Positions 1 through 14,700 are shown, counted from the first letter of the stretch. The stretch: DNA of 64,000 bases from Klebsormidium nitens (GCA_000708835.1 DF237092.1:110943-174942); one strand, 5' to 3'. The notes: a model not told the origin generated them from the sequence alone. Translations and numbers: made by a program.

Positions 1-345
1 AGTGGAGGCGAACTGCTGCTTTACGAGTTGTTATCGTGGTCCAACTCACATTGATTCGGCTTTCTCATTGTGGAACGGGCTGGCTGTGAAGACAAATGGC
101 CTTAGAGGTCACACCTCAAATTCATGCGGAAGCCGTCGCTTGACATGCATTATTGTTTGGGTTTTTGACAATCCCATAAGGGGAGGCGAAGTGCGCTTTG
201 CGAATTGCTATCGCTGGTCCTACTTGCGTTAATTTCGCATCTGCTTCCGGAACGTGCTGGCGGGGAAGACAACTGGCCGACGAGGTCACACATCCAAAGA
301 TTGCAGAAGCCGGCGCTTGACGTGCATTTGCTTTTTGATCTGTGA
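1..345. repeat. Diverged tandem duplication, about 178-bp unit
   Basis: Two head-to-tail units can be aligned by eye. The first starts near base 4 (ggaggcgaa) and the second near base 182 (same word). Shared landmarks recur at the same offset: the word ggtcaca at 108 and 285, a 'gaagacaa.tggcc' block, and a 'cgcttgac.tgcatt' block. Identity is roughly three quarters. There is no coding potential. The first unit may extend beyond the left end of the window. Confidence 0.75.
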
Positions 346-1450
346 ACTTCGACTGACAGGAAGCCCACATCTTTGAATACTCGCTTACAACATTGCCATG
401 CCCTTTGGACGGAGGCCAGAAACATTTAGAGATGAGGTTGGCTTGCCTGGCATCTGAGATGTCGAAGTGCTTGCACTTTGTTGGAACGCCATCCGCTGTG
501 AAGCATGCCGGTGCACTGCTTCATTTCGAGGCAGGCATTTGTGAACTGAAGCTCTTTCGGTGTTGAATTTTACACGAGGTTCCTGTAGAGGTTTGCAGGA
601 TATAGTTTCATCCAGATGAACGCAAGCATGCGCGTTTGCTCCTGTTCAGAAATTTGGGTTCCTGCGCTTCTTGAATTCTTCATTGCTGTCCTTGTCTCAG
701 TTGACTTGGCGCAATGGATTTGACCTCCGCTGTCAGCAGCTAAGAGCGGACTGCGCCCCTGGTACCCGAAGGGGCCGGCGCAAGCGCTTCTTAGGTCCAT
801 ATACAATATTCTTGGATGCTCTCGGATAGAATGGTCGGCCATGACGAGAGTCGCAGTGCGGACTCCGCACATCCGTTTCAGTTCCTGTCTCCGAGGCCCT
901 CGAGTCTGCTGGTCGCTACAAGTAGACGGTCACGAATAGGCCCACGTCTTAGTGACGTCAGCTCGGACAAGCAAAATGTGGCCTTGATGGGGAGAGCGTC
1001 CGCCGTTTGCACTTGCTCCTGCTTACCTTGCTTGCTCACCTTGCGAATTGATTGACTTGCTCATGGTCACCTTAGCGTTATGTTGACCTTCGTTGCTGCG
1101 CAAGAGCTGTGATCGACCAGCTCAACGATTTTAAGTTCTTCGCCAAACTGGCCGCCTTGTGGGTTCAGAACTATCTGATTCCCCTTTCCGCCAACTAAAC
1201 GAGCTCAAGAGCAAAGGGGTCGCTGCCTGAGCCCCTGTTACATTAGAGAGGAAAAGGCCCGGCGAACAGCCCCGAGGAGCCACCGTCTTAGTCCAAGCGA
1301 CTGTGCGGGTGCTAGGCTCGTCCATGCCTAAATCGTCCTGATGTTGAATTGGTTCGAAAACACTGGCAGTGATGCACTACCCTGAAGCCCTGCTTTAAGC
1401 AACAGCGAACACCGATTGACAGAACTTTGGTTCGCATGCTAGTTCATGTC

Positions 1451-1554
1451 CGAGTCTCGGCGTATGATCTAAGTCAATTTGTGATCGAGTCTCAGCTTAT
1501 GGTGGAGTCTCAGCTTATGGTCGAGTCCCAAAATTACGGTCGAGTCTCAGTCAG
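1451..1554. repeat. 18-bp tandem repeat, about 4 units
   Basis: Units resembling cgagtctcagcttatggt stand at 1486-1503, 1504-1521 and 1522-1540. A partial fourth unit starts at 1541 and a further diverged unit lies at 1451. The period is 18-19 bp. It is non-coding. Confidence 0.85.
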
Positions 1555-4500
1555 TTTGCTCCACGTGGGTCCCCTGGGCTGTCAAACGCTTTGAACAATT
1601 CCTGAATATCCCTCAAGTTGAAGCAAAGAGCGAAGGGGTCCACTGAAAGATTAAGTTGCCGGATGTGGACCGCATAGAAGGGCTGGCTGTGATGGGATGC
1701 TCGCAGAGGCCCTGCTTCAATCATCAGGAAGATTGTCCGTTGCGGAAGCCGGCCGTTCATTGTGTCTAGGTGCACTTACAAACCAGGCGCTACGGTGGCA
1801 AAGCGTTGTTGCTCGGCAGAAGCCGTGGTTCTTTGTCTGCTACTGTGGTTGTTGTTTGTGCTTATGCGCGTCTGTAAAACGTTCGATTCATCCGGCTAAG
1901 GTCACTTGGAATGTGGCGTAATTCCAGTACACGACGATGACGGAAGACTAAACCCGTACACTTAAGTTCGTGTGGATCAATCTAGTAAAGAACAAAATGA
2001 TGTCTCTGGTCCGGTTGCAAGGGCAGCCCATCAGACGATCTCAGGGCTGAAGTGTATGACCAAGTTTGTCTTATTGGCTGCTTCCCTATGTCTCAAGCTT
2101 GACTAGAAATGGTGTCAAAAACGATGGCAACGATGGTTCACCCCCTGCGTGCTTTTTCGCGGGCCACATCCGGAGAATCCAGCGGCGCCGGTCGATACTA
2201 TTCAAGTGGCAAATGGATTGCCATCTGTATTTATGTCTATCTCGTGCATGCTGTTGTCGTCACGTGTTATGCTACGGCGTAGCCCTTTCCTACAAGTTGC
2301 TTGCATTCCGAGTCACTCTTTCCTTCTAGACTCTGCACGCTTTGTGAAGCTACATGTCGAATACGCTACCCTCAATTTGAAGACCGCCATGTCTGAAGAA
2401 ATTTGTCTGCAGTTTCTTTGATCATGCATGCCAACATGGTTTTGATGCAAGAATTTGGGCATGTGCTGGCACGAAGGGCCACAAGTGTGGGCGGTCATGG
2501 CTGATGCTAGACTTTCTATGCAAATCAATAGAGCATAGCCAATCAACCCTTTCCATCGCCTGAAGTTAACCCGATGGCTCTCTCGTATACGGTTCTGAAG
2601 CAATGACTGCCGTGAAACGTCGTTTCACAAGCCCCTACCTCGTTCTCATTCTGAAGCCGGTGCGTACGTTTTTGACTTCAGGTCCTCCTCCTAGTTATGA
2701 CGAACCAAACTTGTCGAGGAGTTCGATAACGGTTTCTCCAGTTGGATTGCAACGGTTCGGCTCCTTCTCCTATTCAGGGAGCTAGGAAGGCGCGTCGCCT
2801 CATCCGGTTTCCCTGAAGCTTTGTCCTGGTGTGAACTTGCAACCGCGCACCAAAGTTCGTGTCGCCATGAACTCCTTCGCGCACCTGCTTTATTCCAGAT
2901 CTCTTTTCGAGTTTTTGCCTCATGTCAATGCCGGTAAGATTTAACCTTTCTGCTTTTGGCATCCTTTTATTAAGCGTCGCAAATTAGTCATAGCTTTGGA
3001 TCAACTCCTTTGACTGTCTGCTCGTCACGTCTTTCCTGCGAGATTGTGAACACTTCGTCTTTCTTGAATTCGAGATTTCGAGCACGAGCTTCATGGCCAG
3101 GGAGAAGCTCCGCCTGTTTCTTCTACATTTCGGGTCTCGCTCCGGATTGCGTATGTTCTAGGCTGCTACTTCAGCTTGTTGAGCTTCTGTGGAAGAAGTT
3201 TTGCCCGGCCGCTTCGGCTCCTTCATCTTCCTTAGATTGGACGTTCTAAGAGTCCTTGCTCGACCTCGTCAGATTTCCGGACCCTGCAACGCTGTTTCGA
3301 AATTGAAGGCGAAAGGATCAGCTATGATAGTACCGGCAATAGGCTCCGACCCAGCCATATTTTCTCGAAGCCATATTTCCTCGAAGCTGCTATGTTCCTT
3401 CCTTCGGAATGCTATACTGAGATTACTGTTGGTCCAGTCTCAATCAAACCATGTTAAGTCGGGAGACATTACGCTCCTGAGCAGAGTGGCTTGGGCAACC
3501 GGTTGTATTGCTACTGTTGTGAATTCCGTCGCTAACTCCAGTAGGTTAGCGTGTCGCCACGTGTCGCTAGGCTCTGACATACGTCTCGTTGATGAGGATG
3601 CCGGTGGCAATGCTTGCTTGGGAGAGTGGCCGAGCTGATGATTATCTTGTTTCTAATCACGCTCCAAAAGTGCTGCAACAATCTACTATTCAGCATAAAA
3701 ATCATGAAAACAACAGCATTTTCTGAGTGCAACGCATCGATTTGCTGGCAGCGATGGATCGTGCTGGAGCTTTGCTTCAGTCACCCCTTGTCTTTCTTAC
3801 AGAAGGCGGGATACCGTCCGAATCGCGCATGCCTTGGGGCTCAACGGACGGTTGCTCTTATCAACTTCCTGGACTTGGGCTTGCTGGAGAAAATGTTGGA
3901 TTCGTGTAGAAGGCTTGCAACTGCCGTATGTCACCATCCCTTCGCTTCAAGCCGAAGGGCTGTCCCTGCGCTAACGCATGCGGCACTCAGGTTCAAGTTC
4001 CTCAAGCAACTGCCGGTCTCGAACCGTTGTATGTGTTTAAGCGAGGGTCCTGTAATGAGTTGTCTTTTTCAGTGATCCCTGCCCTTTTCAATCACAGAAA
4101 ACGATAAAGTAGGTCCCACAGATAAGGCGGGCTCGGATGGTTGCTTTGATGAGGTCTCAATTTTTTCATAGATCAGGAGCCTCTCCAGATGCCAGCCGTT
4201 CCATGGTTTTACCAAAGGCTCGTCGTTTTTTTGGTGCCTCTTTTGTCTTTCAACTCAACATATTATGTCTACCAGGCCCTTCTTGTCTTCCCCCACAAGT
4301 GGACCCACGTGCTTTCCAGACGTCCGCATCCCTCGACTTTCCGCTTGCTTTCCGTGCGTGTACCCAGCCTATGGCATGTGCCGCATCAAAGAAGTCTTTC
4401 CTAAGAGAACCGAAGGATTGCAGTAGTCCACAAGCCGCTGTTTCAGACTTCCCAAAACTCAGACAACCCTTTGGATCCTAAGAAACTGCGGTTGTTGACG

Positions 4501-5001
4501 TGTGTAGTTCTGATAACGAAGCCTCGATGGAAACTGGCAATGATATGAAAGGCCTCTGCGGCGTTGCCGCAAGTCTTTTCGTTGAAGATCAGACGCTGGT
4601 TGTGCCAATTAAGCAAACGCAGATTTTTCAATCGTGGCAACTTCGTTCGTTGGTTCTGAGACAGGTGCTTTGAAGCTGAGGATCCCTACTACATCCTCTT
4701 TGCAAGCAAGGTTCGGCTTCTTCAAAGTTTTCTTCTGTTTGAGGTGCTGCTGCGCGCGCAATTGCACTTTGCTGTGTGCACCGAAATGACGAAGAAAAAG
4801 AAGGCCGGGATGCTACTGAGCGTCATGACGAGGCTATGCCTCAATAGGCGATCCATGTAGACAATGCTGACAAGCCAGTCGGTAAGTGGACCCATTAACA
4901 TGTGCCGACAACGTTCTCTTTTGGAACCTAAACCGTTTCCTCTTCTACTCTCCCATTACCTTGACCCAGTACTCCAATAATCGTTGGCAGCAAAAAGGTC
5001 A

Positions 5002-5053
5002 ACGCGCTTGGCAAAAGTCCTCGTTTGACGCGCTTGGCAAAAGTCCTCGTTTG
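5002..5053. repeat. 26-bp perfect tandem duplication
   Basis: The unit beginning acgcgcttggcaaaagtcct occurs twice in a row (5002-5027 and 5028-5053) with no mismatch. In a region where other repeats are strongly diverged, this one must be recent. Confidence 0.95.
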
Positions 5054-8000
5054 CATGTTGGTCAGGCAAACCCGACCGCACAACTCAGGGTATGATATAC
5101 ACCTGTTTCTGTTTGGGCATGTGGGCACCTACTTATCTGCTTCTATGCTGAGCTTTCTGTACAGGACGTGTACCAGCGTAAGCGAGAATCTGCAGAACGC
5201 CTTTGTAGCCGAGCGGGTTGCATCGGCGGCCTCGTATGTGAAAGACTAGGCATCATCTTCTTAGCCCGGGCAAGCCCTTTGCTATCACACTGTTTAGGGC
5301 GGGTGATCACCATCCTGAAATTTTGGTATATGCATGTCCAGTCTGCTACAGTCCCATGATTTTAGAGAGAATTGCACCTCGTCAGACGGATGTCTCATTT
5401 GGTTTGCTTCTGCACAATGAAATCTTCCCCTGCGCTTCTCTCTCTTAGGTTCTTCCCTTAAGGCACGTTGTGTCCGAGCGAATCACTTTGAAGATTGCAC
5501 ACGGCAGCAAAATTCATTTGCGTTCAGTCCTCTTTCTGTTACGCCATGCACCTGATACCGTCGCCGATGACCTCAATCTATTTTGGTAACTGCCCTTAAA
5601 ATACAAACTCCGACTTTTGTGTAGTTTGCGCGCTGTATTGGGTCGCGTCCGTTGAAAGCTCGTCTACTTCCGTGTTCTCAGGGGACGTGCTTCTGAAGTC
5701 TGTGGCTGTGACGTGAAACAGCGCTCTGCACGTATTTGCAGATAGGAGGTTGAAGCGTTTTATTCTACTGATGCCAAGAAGTTATGACTTACAAAAGCTA
5801 GCCATAATACCATCGTGCCATGTGATCATATCCATGTAATTATTGGATGATGGCACAAAACCTGCAAGTGGGCATTGATTCGAAGAAAGCTGAACCTTCG
5901 GCCCAGATGTTTTTCCTCCTTTTTCCTCCGCTTTCAAGAGCTGGTGCGAGGTATTCTCTGTAAACCGCTTTAGACACACTCTGCAACATCTAAGCGCTTG
6001 GCGGTTTTTATGTTTTCGTCCCCCTTTCGGAGGTCAAGGAGTCCTCCTCATTCTGGTCCCGAAAGAAGTCCGCAACAGTATCCAGGTCATAGTTGCTTTT
6101 CGTAGAAAACAACGAATGTGCCAACTCGGGTGTGGGTCACAAGGCGGTGATTCCTGCGATATGCTTCAGCCATTTGCTTGGCAACCCACACTCCAGGTCT
6201 GAGCCGGATTGAGCCGGATTCTTCCATCGGTTGCCCCTGCCACGATAAAAGTGGACTCTTTATTAACCAGGGCCCGGGCTTATTGTTGGTTCAGATATTA
6301 TTTGTTGGAATTAGCAAGTTTCTTTCAATCCTGGATGCGCTCTTCCTTTCGTTCCTGACTGTGCAAGTGTTTCGACCTGAGAATGTGCTGAAAGAATCCA
6401 AAGTTGGTGTATCATCAGGGTAGCAAATGAGAAGGCCCGTCATCAATTTCCATTGCCGATCCATCCGTTTCAGGCGAAGCCGCGTTTCGATTATTCGGAG
6501 TGGCAACCCACCCGTCTGCAAATCATAAGCCAAGATGTCGCGCTTTCACGCTCTGAATGAAGACCCACCGCCAGTCGTAGACTTGGTCCCATTGCTTTAC
6601 CAGGGTATGTATGCCGGGTCATGTTCAACGCTCCATTTGTTTCCGGTCCCCTGTTTATCTCCCTTTTGCTTTTGCTTTCTGCTTTACGATGGGACTTTCT
6701 ATTCGTGTTTTTTTTGGACTTTCTTCTGACCGTGATTTGATTGCGGCCATAGAGCGGAATGTGACAGAAGTCTCTCTTTCGAGGAGGTCAATAAGTTATT
6801 TTTCATTACGTGCTTTCATCCTTGGCCAGACGAAGTCTCTGTAGAGATTTCTATCGGATAACGTGTTCCGCTAAAGTGTGCAAGGCAACTTGGCAACGAA
6901 GGATGTCCGCTCCGCGGGCTCGACACTTCTCAGATTGTGGACGACTTTCTCAGCAGAGCCTGCCACACACATTCATTTTTGGATTTTTCAAGTAAGCACC
7001 GCTTAGTACGCTTTTGGAAGCCGCTGACTGCGGTCAGTTGGGGAATCGATATCGTACGCAGCAAAGCAGCGGGTTGTCACCTCTGCGGGTGGGCTAGCTT
7101 GCTCGAAACCCGGATGTCAAATATTAACAGCTTGATTTCAGGACAGCTTTTCTTAAGTTGGCAAGTACGAGGAGTCCATAGTAGGCCCCTCTGCGTTCAG
7201 GGGGCGTGAAACTCTGATCCAATCGTAAGCGGTCAAGCAGGACGCATTTACGGATCTTTTAAGTTAGCTGGAGGATTGTGCAAGGGGGATGTGTTGTAAA
7301 CGTTGACGTGGTGCAGACGTTTTGTCCTGCCAAAACGTGCCAACTTGAAGGTGCAATTCAGACAAAATTCTGTACATACGTAGAAAGATTCCGATATCAT
7401 ATTGCCTTACCGGTGAAGCTTTGGACCTCGGGTTTGAAAAGCATCACCGAAACAAGTCAGAAACTTGCCTCTCACTTGACGGTATTTCCGAGACCCTCCC
7501 ACGGGTTGGATCCGAGTCAAGCCTTGTCGCGCAGACAATCTAGGCTGATCTGCTACTGGTAGAAATCAAAGGCTGCTGAACAAAGCTTTTCAAATGCACC
7601 AGATGGGCAGAGGGTACATGCGTGTTTGGCTGTGAGAAAACTCAGGATGAGGATCTCGGCGCCTCATCACGGTCCGTCGAGAGCCATGCAATTAAGCAAC
7701 GTCGGCGTTCAAACATAACAGTCGTACGGTTAGTTTCTCATGCCGCTTCTAATTTTCGTTGACTCGTACGTATGGTCTGTAGGGCTAGCGACGGCAGTCA
7801 ATTGTTGCATGTTTGGCGGACGGACGAGGCGTCGAATTGCGCCGGTGATGCCAAGAACGCATCCCGACGTCGATCCAACAATTAAAGAAAGATGCATCTC
7901 TCATACGTCTATAAGCTTTCTTAAAGAAGCGTGTCTAGAAAACGTGCGTCGTCGAAAGATTTAAGCCGTTCTGGGCTGCAATACGATCCCATCGTCCTCA

Positions 8001-10849
8001 AGTTACGACACAAATATTCTTCTGAGTCCTAAATTCATACTGCGCTTGAGAGCGGCTGTGAGGACTCACCGCAGTGACGCTTGCCTCTCGTCGTGTCGAC
8101 GTCACCAAGCTGTGCCGTCTCCGTTGAAGCCGGCGATTATACGAAGTAAAGCAATAGTTGACGGTCGGTTTTGTGGCTTACTTCCACGAATTGACGCAGC
8201 ACTCCTTGCCGAGTTGATATGTCTTCCGGATCTTTCGGCCGCTAGAATCGAGTTCGGCGCCACCAATTTTTATAACTAATACATTCGCCTGTCGATTGTG
8301 GCCGTGAAGAAGAGCTTTGACTTGGTTTCCAGACGCCTCGGCAAGCCATGCTACTGATCCATATGCTTTGAAAGCGTCCGATGCCACCTTTGACTTCAAT
8401 CTGCCCCAGTGCAGCTAGTTGCCAGATGCTTTGCTACGATCGATATCTTGCATGGCCGGCACGGAGCAGCAACTCAAAACTCGATGAAAGACTTTGCACA
8501 CATACTTGTACGTATCAAACGGCGCGCTAAGCAATTCTTCAAGGGAGCTGACGGCCAACTGTTTTTCGGACTGTGTTTCGGGCGTTGTGTTTTCGGAAAT
8601 TTGTTATTGACCCCTATTACAGCAGATTGTTATCGGGCTAGCCCACTTGGGGGTTGCCCGGCAACGGCTCACCCAGGGATCCGACTCTAGGGCCTCTTTT
8701 TAATGCCGCCGCTATGCACGGGCGCATCCAAACTTCCTGAGAATTCGTCACCCCAATGACTTCTTCCTTTCTCTCCCTGATTTATCCGTGCGACGTGGTC
8801 GTGGGACGCTTGTCTAGTCTCAGCCCACCAAATAAAGATGGGAGTGTTACAGTCGCGGCTGTGATTTCAAAGAGCGCACTAGTCTGCGATAAGGTTGCAG
8901 AGTTTGGCTTTGAAGTTCCCTGAGGCCCTGTAAATTGCAGATTTCAAACCTCTGACGTAACAGTGCCCTCAATTCAAATTCTCAGCATAGTGAATGTAGC
9001 GCCCGTTAGGGGATGAAAGCGTGCAGTGCTCAATCCGACCACGTTTTAAACGTTTCCTCTCAGTTTCTCGAATGACTTATAGAGCTTCTCAAAGGGGGCA
9101 AAGGGTGAATAGCGTTTCACTGTCAGTGCCGATGCTATGGAGACAAGAGTCATCAAAAGGCCATATGCCCAACGGGTACATTTGGAAAGTTTGGCTGCTA
9201 ACAAGGCCGTTCACCAGGCTCGAGCCTCAAGTCATTGGACACTGAACCGGGCTGTTCTCATGCTCTTTACCGCCCAATGCAAGTCTGGTTATCGGACAGT
9301 TAACCCTTCTGTATCGGCGCATAGCCAGCCCATTATAACCAACTATGGTTACGGGCCCAAAACTGATGTGCGCGCAACGGCAGACAAAGGCGCTCTAGGT
9401 GGGCTTGTGACCGCGAAACGCTTTCGTCGTCAGCCTTTCAAAGTTGTGTTCGAGCCTGGCTAGGCGACCCCTCGTCGGGACTGGATCAAAAAATCTGACG
9501 TTTCCCAGGCTTCTTGGTTTCTTCGTGTTCGAGGCAAACGGTGTTATCCGGAGCTGCTGAGATTTACGTTGTTGAATGCCGTTGTGACGCATACTGCGAG
9601 TTCAGATTGCAAGCGGTACTGGCTAGATCAGCAACCACTGATATCTTTGCTCCTGGGAAAGAGTGCAAATCCGAGGTCTCAATTCTTGCTTCATGATCGC
9701 ACTCACCTTATGCTCAATCGGTGAGTTTGGAGGCTGTGACTTCGATCTATGGTACGCTACATGCCACTCAAAGTCACGGTGGCACAGGAGCATCCATTAC
9801 ACGTCTGAGCCACATAGGCCGATCCTGACACCGTAAAATTCCTTCCAATTGGTTTTGATTCATCATATTCCAATGGGCCGTACTGAAACTTATGAGTCGA
9901 GTTACTCGGGATTCTCTTAACATCTAGGCAGAAAACTCGTTTTCAGATGCATTCTGCTTTTACCTCTCTGGTGGGAAACTTATGCAAGTGGATACTACAG
10001 TCGGTAAGTTGATCTTACAGTCGGCGTCTATAAGCTCGTTTCTATCGTCTCCTTGATTGTGCAGTCTTCCGAAAGGGGTGCTTCCGCTTGCAAACGACTC
10101 AAGGTTTTGCGCTCTTCGTCGGTAGAAGCTCGAGTCTGCTGTTCGAGTCTCGCTAGCAACAAGACTTTGTCTGCTTCTCGGATCGAAACCAACTATTACT
10201 CGTTCTTCTCACGAATATGTTGTAGCCGATAGATTGAGGGGACAAGCGTTTCTACAGGAATAAAATTATCATCTTACCCCCATATGGTCATCCTTGGCCA
10301 GACTGGATTTCCAGAAAGCTCTCGCTGCCCCGAAGTCCCACCAAAAACTGATCTTTGCAAGGCAATGAAGGGTGTTATCTGCGGCGGGCTTAACATTTTC
10401 CGCAGGACTGGACAGCCGTTCGCCTCATCAGAGCCTTGCTTTTTCAGCCATGTTCACTCTTGACCAGGTGACTTGAGAAGTTGCCGTTCAGTACACTTTC
10501 AGAAATGCTGAGTGCGATCAGCCATCTGTGATTTGAAACTTAGACATCAAGGCGCGCCGAGGGGTTTGAATTCTTGAAAGCGGGGACGCATGCCTTACTC
10601 GTGCTCGATTCAAATTCGTGGTTCTTTTGAAGTTCCTGCCGCGCTTGAAACTGTATGATTTGTGCTTTTTGGAGCGCCCCTCCCCCTGCACCTAGTACTC
10701 CTCCATTCCAGAGATACAAGCAATGGCTAGGTAAAAGGCAAGGGATGGGGGGAAAAGGATTGATGCCATCATACAAGGCCCAAGAATGACCCGGCAAGCT
10801 TTAAGATTGACCACGAGGCAAATTTCAGATTCGCGAGCATGCCAAGCAT

Positions 10850-10940
10850 GCGGCTGTGAGGAAACACGACATCATGAGGGCTTCCCTCAGTCATTGCGAC
10901 ATCGGTGCTGAATTGCCGCTTCGAAGAGCGCACAGTCACA
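10850..10940. repeat. Dispersed degenerate repeat, copy 1 (partner at 15377-15468)
   Basis: This segment starts gcggctgtgaggaaacac and ends near gaagagcgcaca. It aligns with 15377-15468, which starts gcggttgtgagggaacac and ends near cagagagcgcacaa, with small gaps. Weaker relatives starting gcggctgtga lie near 8051 and 8862. The family is unknown. Confidence 0.6.
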
Positions 10941-11686
10941 CTCAACCCCGGCCCTTGTGAGTGACCATTCTCGTGGTCGCATTTTCAGGAGTCTTTAAGG
11001 ACATAGATGAGCGCTCAAAGGACATAGGTGAGCGCTCAGCGGCCGAAATTGCAATGCGCGTACGTCTGGCGATGTTTGCCTTGTTGCGTCTGGAATCGCT
11101 GTAGACAGCCGTATTTTGCCCGTATTTCAAATCGCTGGCCCTTCCCTTAGCTTCACCGGGACTTTCCCAAAGATCGATCCAACTTCAATGTCTGTTGAAC
11201 GTCGAGGACCTCATTCTGCTCCGATAAGGAGGCACGCGCTCTGCTGATGACGTGCAAAGGAGCGTGCCAGGCCTAGTGGGCGGTTCAAGGATTTTGGCTA
11301 AACACCAATCCAAAAGGTCGCTAGCGGGGCAGATTGGCTCTGTTCACCACATGGGTGTCCACGCATTAGCTGCTCGTCTGAAGCCAGTTTCCTTGCGGAC
11401 GCAGCACAGTGTGTTCCTCCCTTACCTCAGAAATCAGTCTCCTTTGGTTTTTGCATTCCGGCGTTGACATTTTCGTTCTCTCTGCGGCTTACATCGTTCC
11501 CCTCCTTTTGCTGAGATTGGTCATCTCCATAGTCTCTAGAAATGGTTTGGCTCGCAGTGTCGCCACTTTCGGATGCGGCTCCTGACACTTTTCTCGTGTT
11601 GTCCGAGAAATACCAAGTCTGATATAATGTTAAGCGACGTCGATGAATGTCCTCTCTGGTATGATCGAGGTCGTACCGTTAATCCT

Positions 11687-11764
11687 GGCCGTGACGCACC
11701 AAAGCAAAGAGGTCGTGCCCGACCCTCAAAGCTCACCACCCTTGTTGCAATCTGAAGCCATGAA
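11687..11764. repeat. Dispersed degenerate repeat, copy 1 (partner at 16535-16623)
   Basis: Both copies begin ggccgtga, share a caaagca block, and end with cttgttgcaatc followed by gaagccatg. The partner copy at 16535-16623 is about 10 bp longer through internal indels. Other ggccgtga starts occur near 8300, 12204, 14560 and 17035, so this looks like a small dispersed family in the desert. Confidence 0.55.
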
Positions 11765-14700
11765 GTCGGCAATTTGGAAGTGCGGCTGCTTTACGATCAC
11801 ACAAAGATCTGTTTCATTGCAAGCCTCCGCAATGTATGTTGATCACCTGAGCTGGTTGGTCACTTTCAAATCAAACAAGGTGCCCAAAGTGGGTACAGTG
11901 AACCAAATTCTTTGATTGTCGATACAGACGCCAGCCCGGGTTCTAAGCCACGTGGCTGATTCTCTTTTACGGCTGGTAAAAAAACGAAAAATTCACGTCG
12001 CTGCCCCTTCTCGGCAATTCAACGGCTTTTCTCCATTGGGCCATTGTTTTAGAATCCAGTGGACTGTACGTCGGGAAGAGTCTGCCCGTTCAACATCTGC
12101 GCCACGCTAGGAACTTGCAAACAAGCGTGTCTGGTCGTTGCGATCATCAGTTTTGATGAGTACCCCATCGAAGATTACGGGGACAACACCAGAAGGCTCC
12201 ATAGGCCGTGATGGGGACTGCACGTTGAGCGGGCTGAGCCTCACACGTCGGCAGATTGTTCCGTCTGACTAATCCTAAGCTCGTCTTAGCTATTCCTTCT
12301 AGTCAATCTTGATTACCTTGCCGGCAAGTCTGGATCAAGGATAACGTTCTGCGCACCAGCCCAGAAGATAATTCGCTTAAATCTTTGAATGATACGGCTG
12401 TGATGCCTGCCAAACTATAGTACGCTTGTTGCCACTTCAGTGGTAAACGCCATACTTCAGGACGTCTGAAGCCGTACGAGATGGCGGTCCAAGTTAGCAG
12501 TCCTGCCACGTGTTTGTTGTAAGGCCGTTTCCGGGGACGGTCGGGGTTGTTTAGGTCGTACGAAGATACGAAAGGGCAGAGACCTCAGTTGTCTATCCCT
12601 GATTATGCAAGAGTCTGCAAAATATTCTCAGAAGTGACGGATTTTAAATGCAAGTGTAACTTGTCTTGACCACGACGAAGAAACTCCTTTCGAAATTTCG
12701 ACTTGTCTGCGCGGTAGCGTCTCCATCCGACTGACTGTCCATGCATTGATCGTTTGCAACCAGAAAGGTCTTGGCTTGTTTTCGAAGCTTTCTGCTTGTT
12801 TTCTACACAATCTTTGAATCTAACAAGGACTCGCCGGCGTTTCCATCGGTTGTTCGTCATTACGATTTTCGCATCCAATACCCGGAATACTTGAAAGCTT
12901 GTGGTCACTGTCCGTCTTCAAGTTATCCTAGCCAAATTTAACTAGCTTTGGGGAAAGCTTCCAACGTACCCATCCTTTATATGCAGATTATGAAAGGCAA
13001 TGAAAAGCGTCTGCTTTTTGCTGGGCTTGCCAGTACTTCTTGGTCCGCACAAATTCTCCCAGAGACCACCGAGCCTGCCAGCCACTTTGAAACGACTCGT
13101 CGTAAGCAAGCGGCGGAAACCAGCTTTCAAAGTCGCTCACTGCGCGTGTATATAGTGCCTTTAGAAACCTTGAAAAGGGCATACGTGGCAGTACGGAGGC
13201 TTACAAGAGGGGGCCCCGTCCGCGGGTTCTCTTGCCCGGCTCAAAGCCGTGCGTGCGTTAGATGTTTTGCCGCGCTGGCGTGGTAGCTTTGCGTTTTCTC
13301 ACGACTTCGAAGAGGAGATGGCGGGATGCTATTGCGCTGATGAAGTGCGCCTCAGCACATTGAAATGATGCTGAAAGCGCGGTTGTTTTACAAATGTTCT
13401 ACACGTTTATTTACATGTCAAAGACATGCACTCTCTTCGTCACCTTTTCCTCTCATCCTTCGTTTCTTTGCAGGCAAAAAATCCCAACTAATAAGGCCGC
13501 TTATGGACCCGCAGCAGCCCAGGTGGAATGTGTTCGACTCTAATTCTGCACAACTTACTCAAAGGTGGTTGCAAGCCGAATCTAATGATCGCCCACCAAG
13601 GGTCCTCTCGTTTCTGTTTTGGCATTGGGCACTCTCAATCCTTACTTTACTCCGTTGCTGAGTTGTCTGCCAAGGACGTATTCAATGCGAAGTCTTTTGG
13701 ATTCAACTCGGAGTCAAGCTATTTGTATCATGCTGCGTCGTACGTGTAACCCGTTCCGAAACTTCGTATCGTCGTCAAAGTCATGTTTCACCCAATCGAC
13801 CCTGTTCAGATCACATGATTATGTCGAAAGCAGGCTCTGCTTACGGGCTTTGCACCACAAGTTTGCAGCGCCTATTAATCAAGCTGTCATGTACCGTGTC
13901 ATGTTTTCAGCGTCAGCTTAAAGGACGGCTGTCCTTTCCACTGCCCTTTTTCCCTGGCTTTGCCCCTCTAAGTTTGGTGGCTTGAAATATCTCCACGAAA
14001 GAGCTCCAGTTCCTTTTCCTGATGTCAGCGGAAGCGAATCCGGAACAGACCGCGTGAGTATCTGCGCATGCGCGTGACTACGACCATTGTGCGGGGCACG
14101 AAGTAAAGACGTGTCAGGCCATCCTGACTCTCTTGTCATCCTACTAGGAAGTTATAGCTTAATTCCGCCTGGTCGCGAATGGGCTATGCGTTTCTCTCTG
14201 TCTTGCTTTGATCACTGCTGACTCGCCCTAGCTTGAAAACCAAGTAAAATGGTGAGAGGAAAGCGTGAAAAGAAAAATTTTAACGGTTCAGCATCGTCGG
14301 TAATCATCTGACTTCCAAAGGTATGCTAGCCAGCGTTCTGTCTGTGGTTCAACGTGCCAACAAAAGCCTGTGTTTTTGTTGCAGGCTCGTTAGGTTAGCG
14401 CAGAGAAAGTGCGGTGGCTTGGCGGCGGCTCTGCGTTTGTGTCACGACACCACGATTCACATTAACTGCAACCGCTCAAAGGACAGGATCATACTCTGAA
14501 CCCTCTGCATCGTGCTTTATCTTCTTCAAATCACTCGGAACCAGATATGCGCCATCCGAGTGGCCGTGATGCAATTTACTGCGTTGGGCCGTTGAAGGCC
14601 CAGCTAAGCAGGGACCCGAAGCCACGTCATTTGTAACTTCCTGGATGCATGCAGCAAAGCCCTGCCGCCTGTTTGGTGCGAAGCACACGACCGACGTATA

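Noticed and set aside
3612-3680. Serine-tRNA-like start (gagagtggccgagc)
   Set aside because: No matching T-arm or 3' acceptor strand follows within tRNA length.
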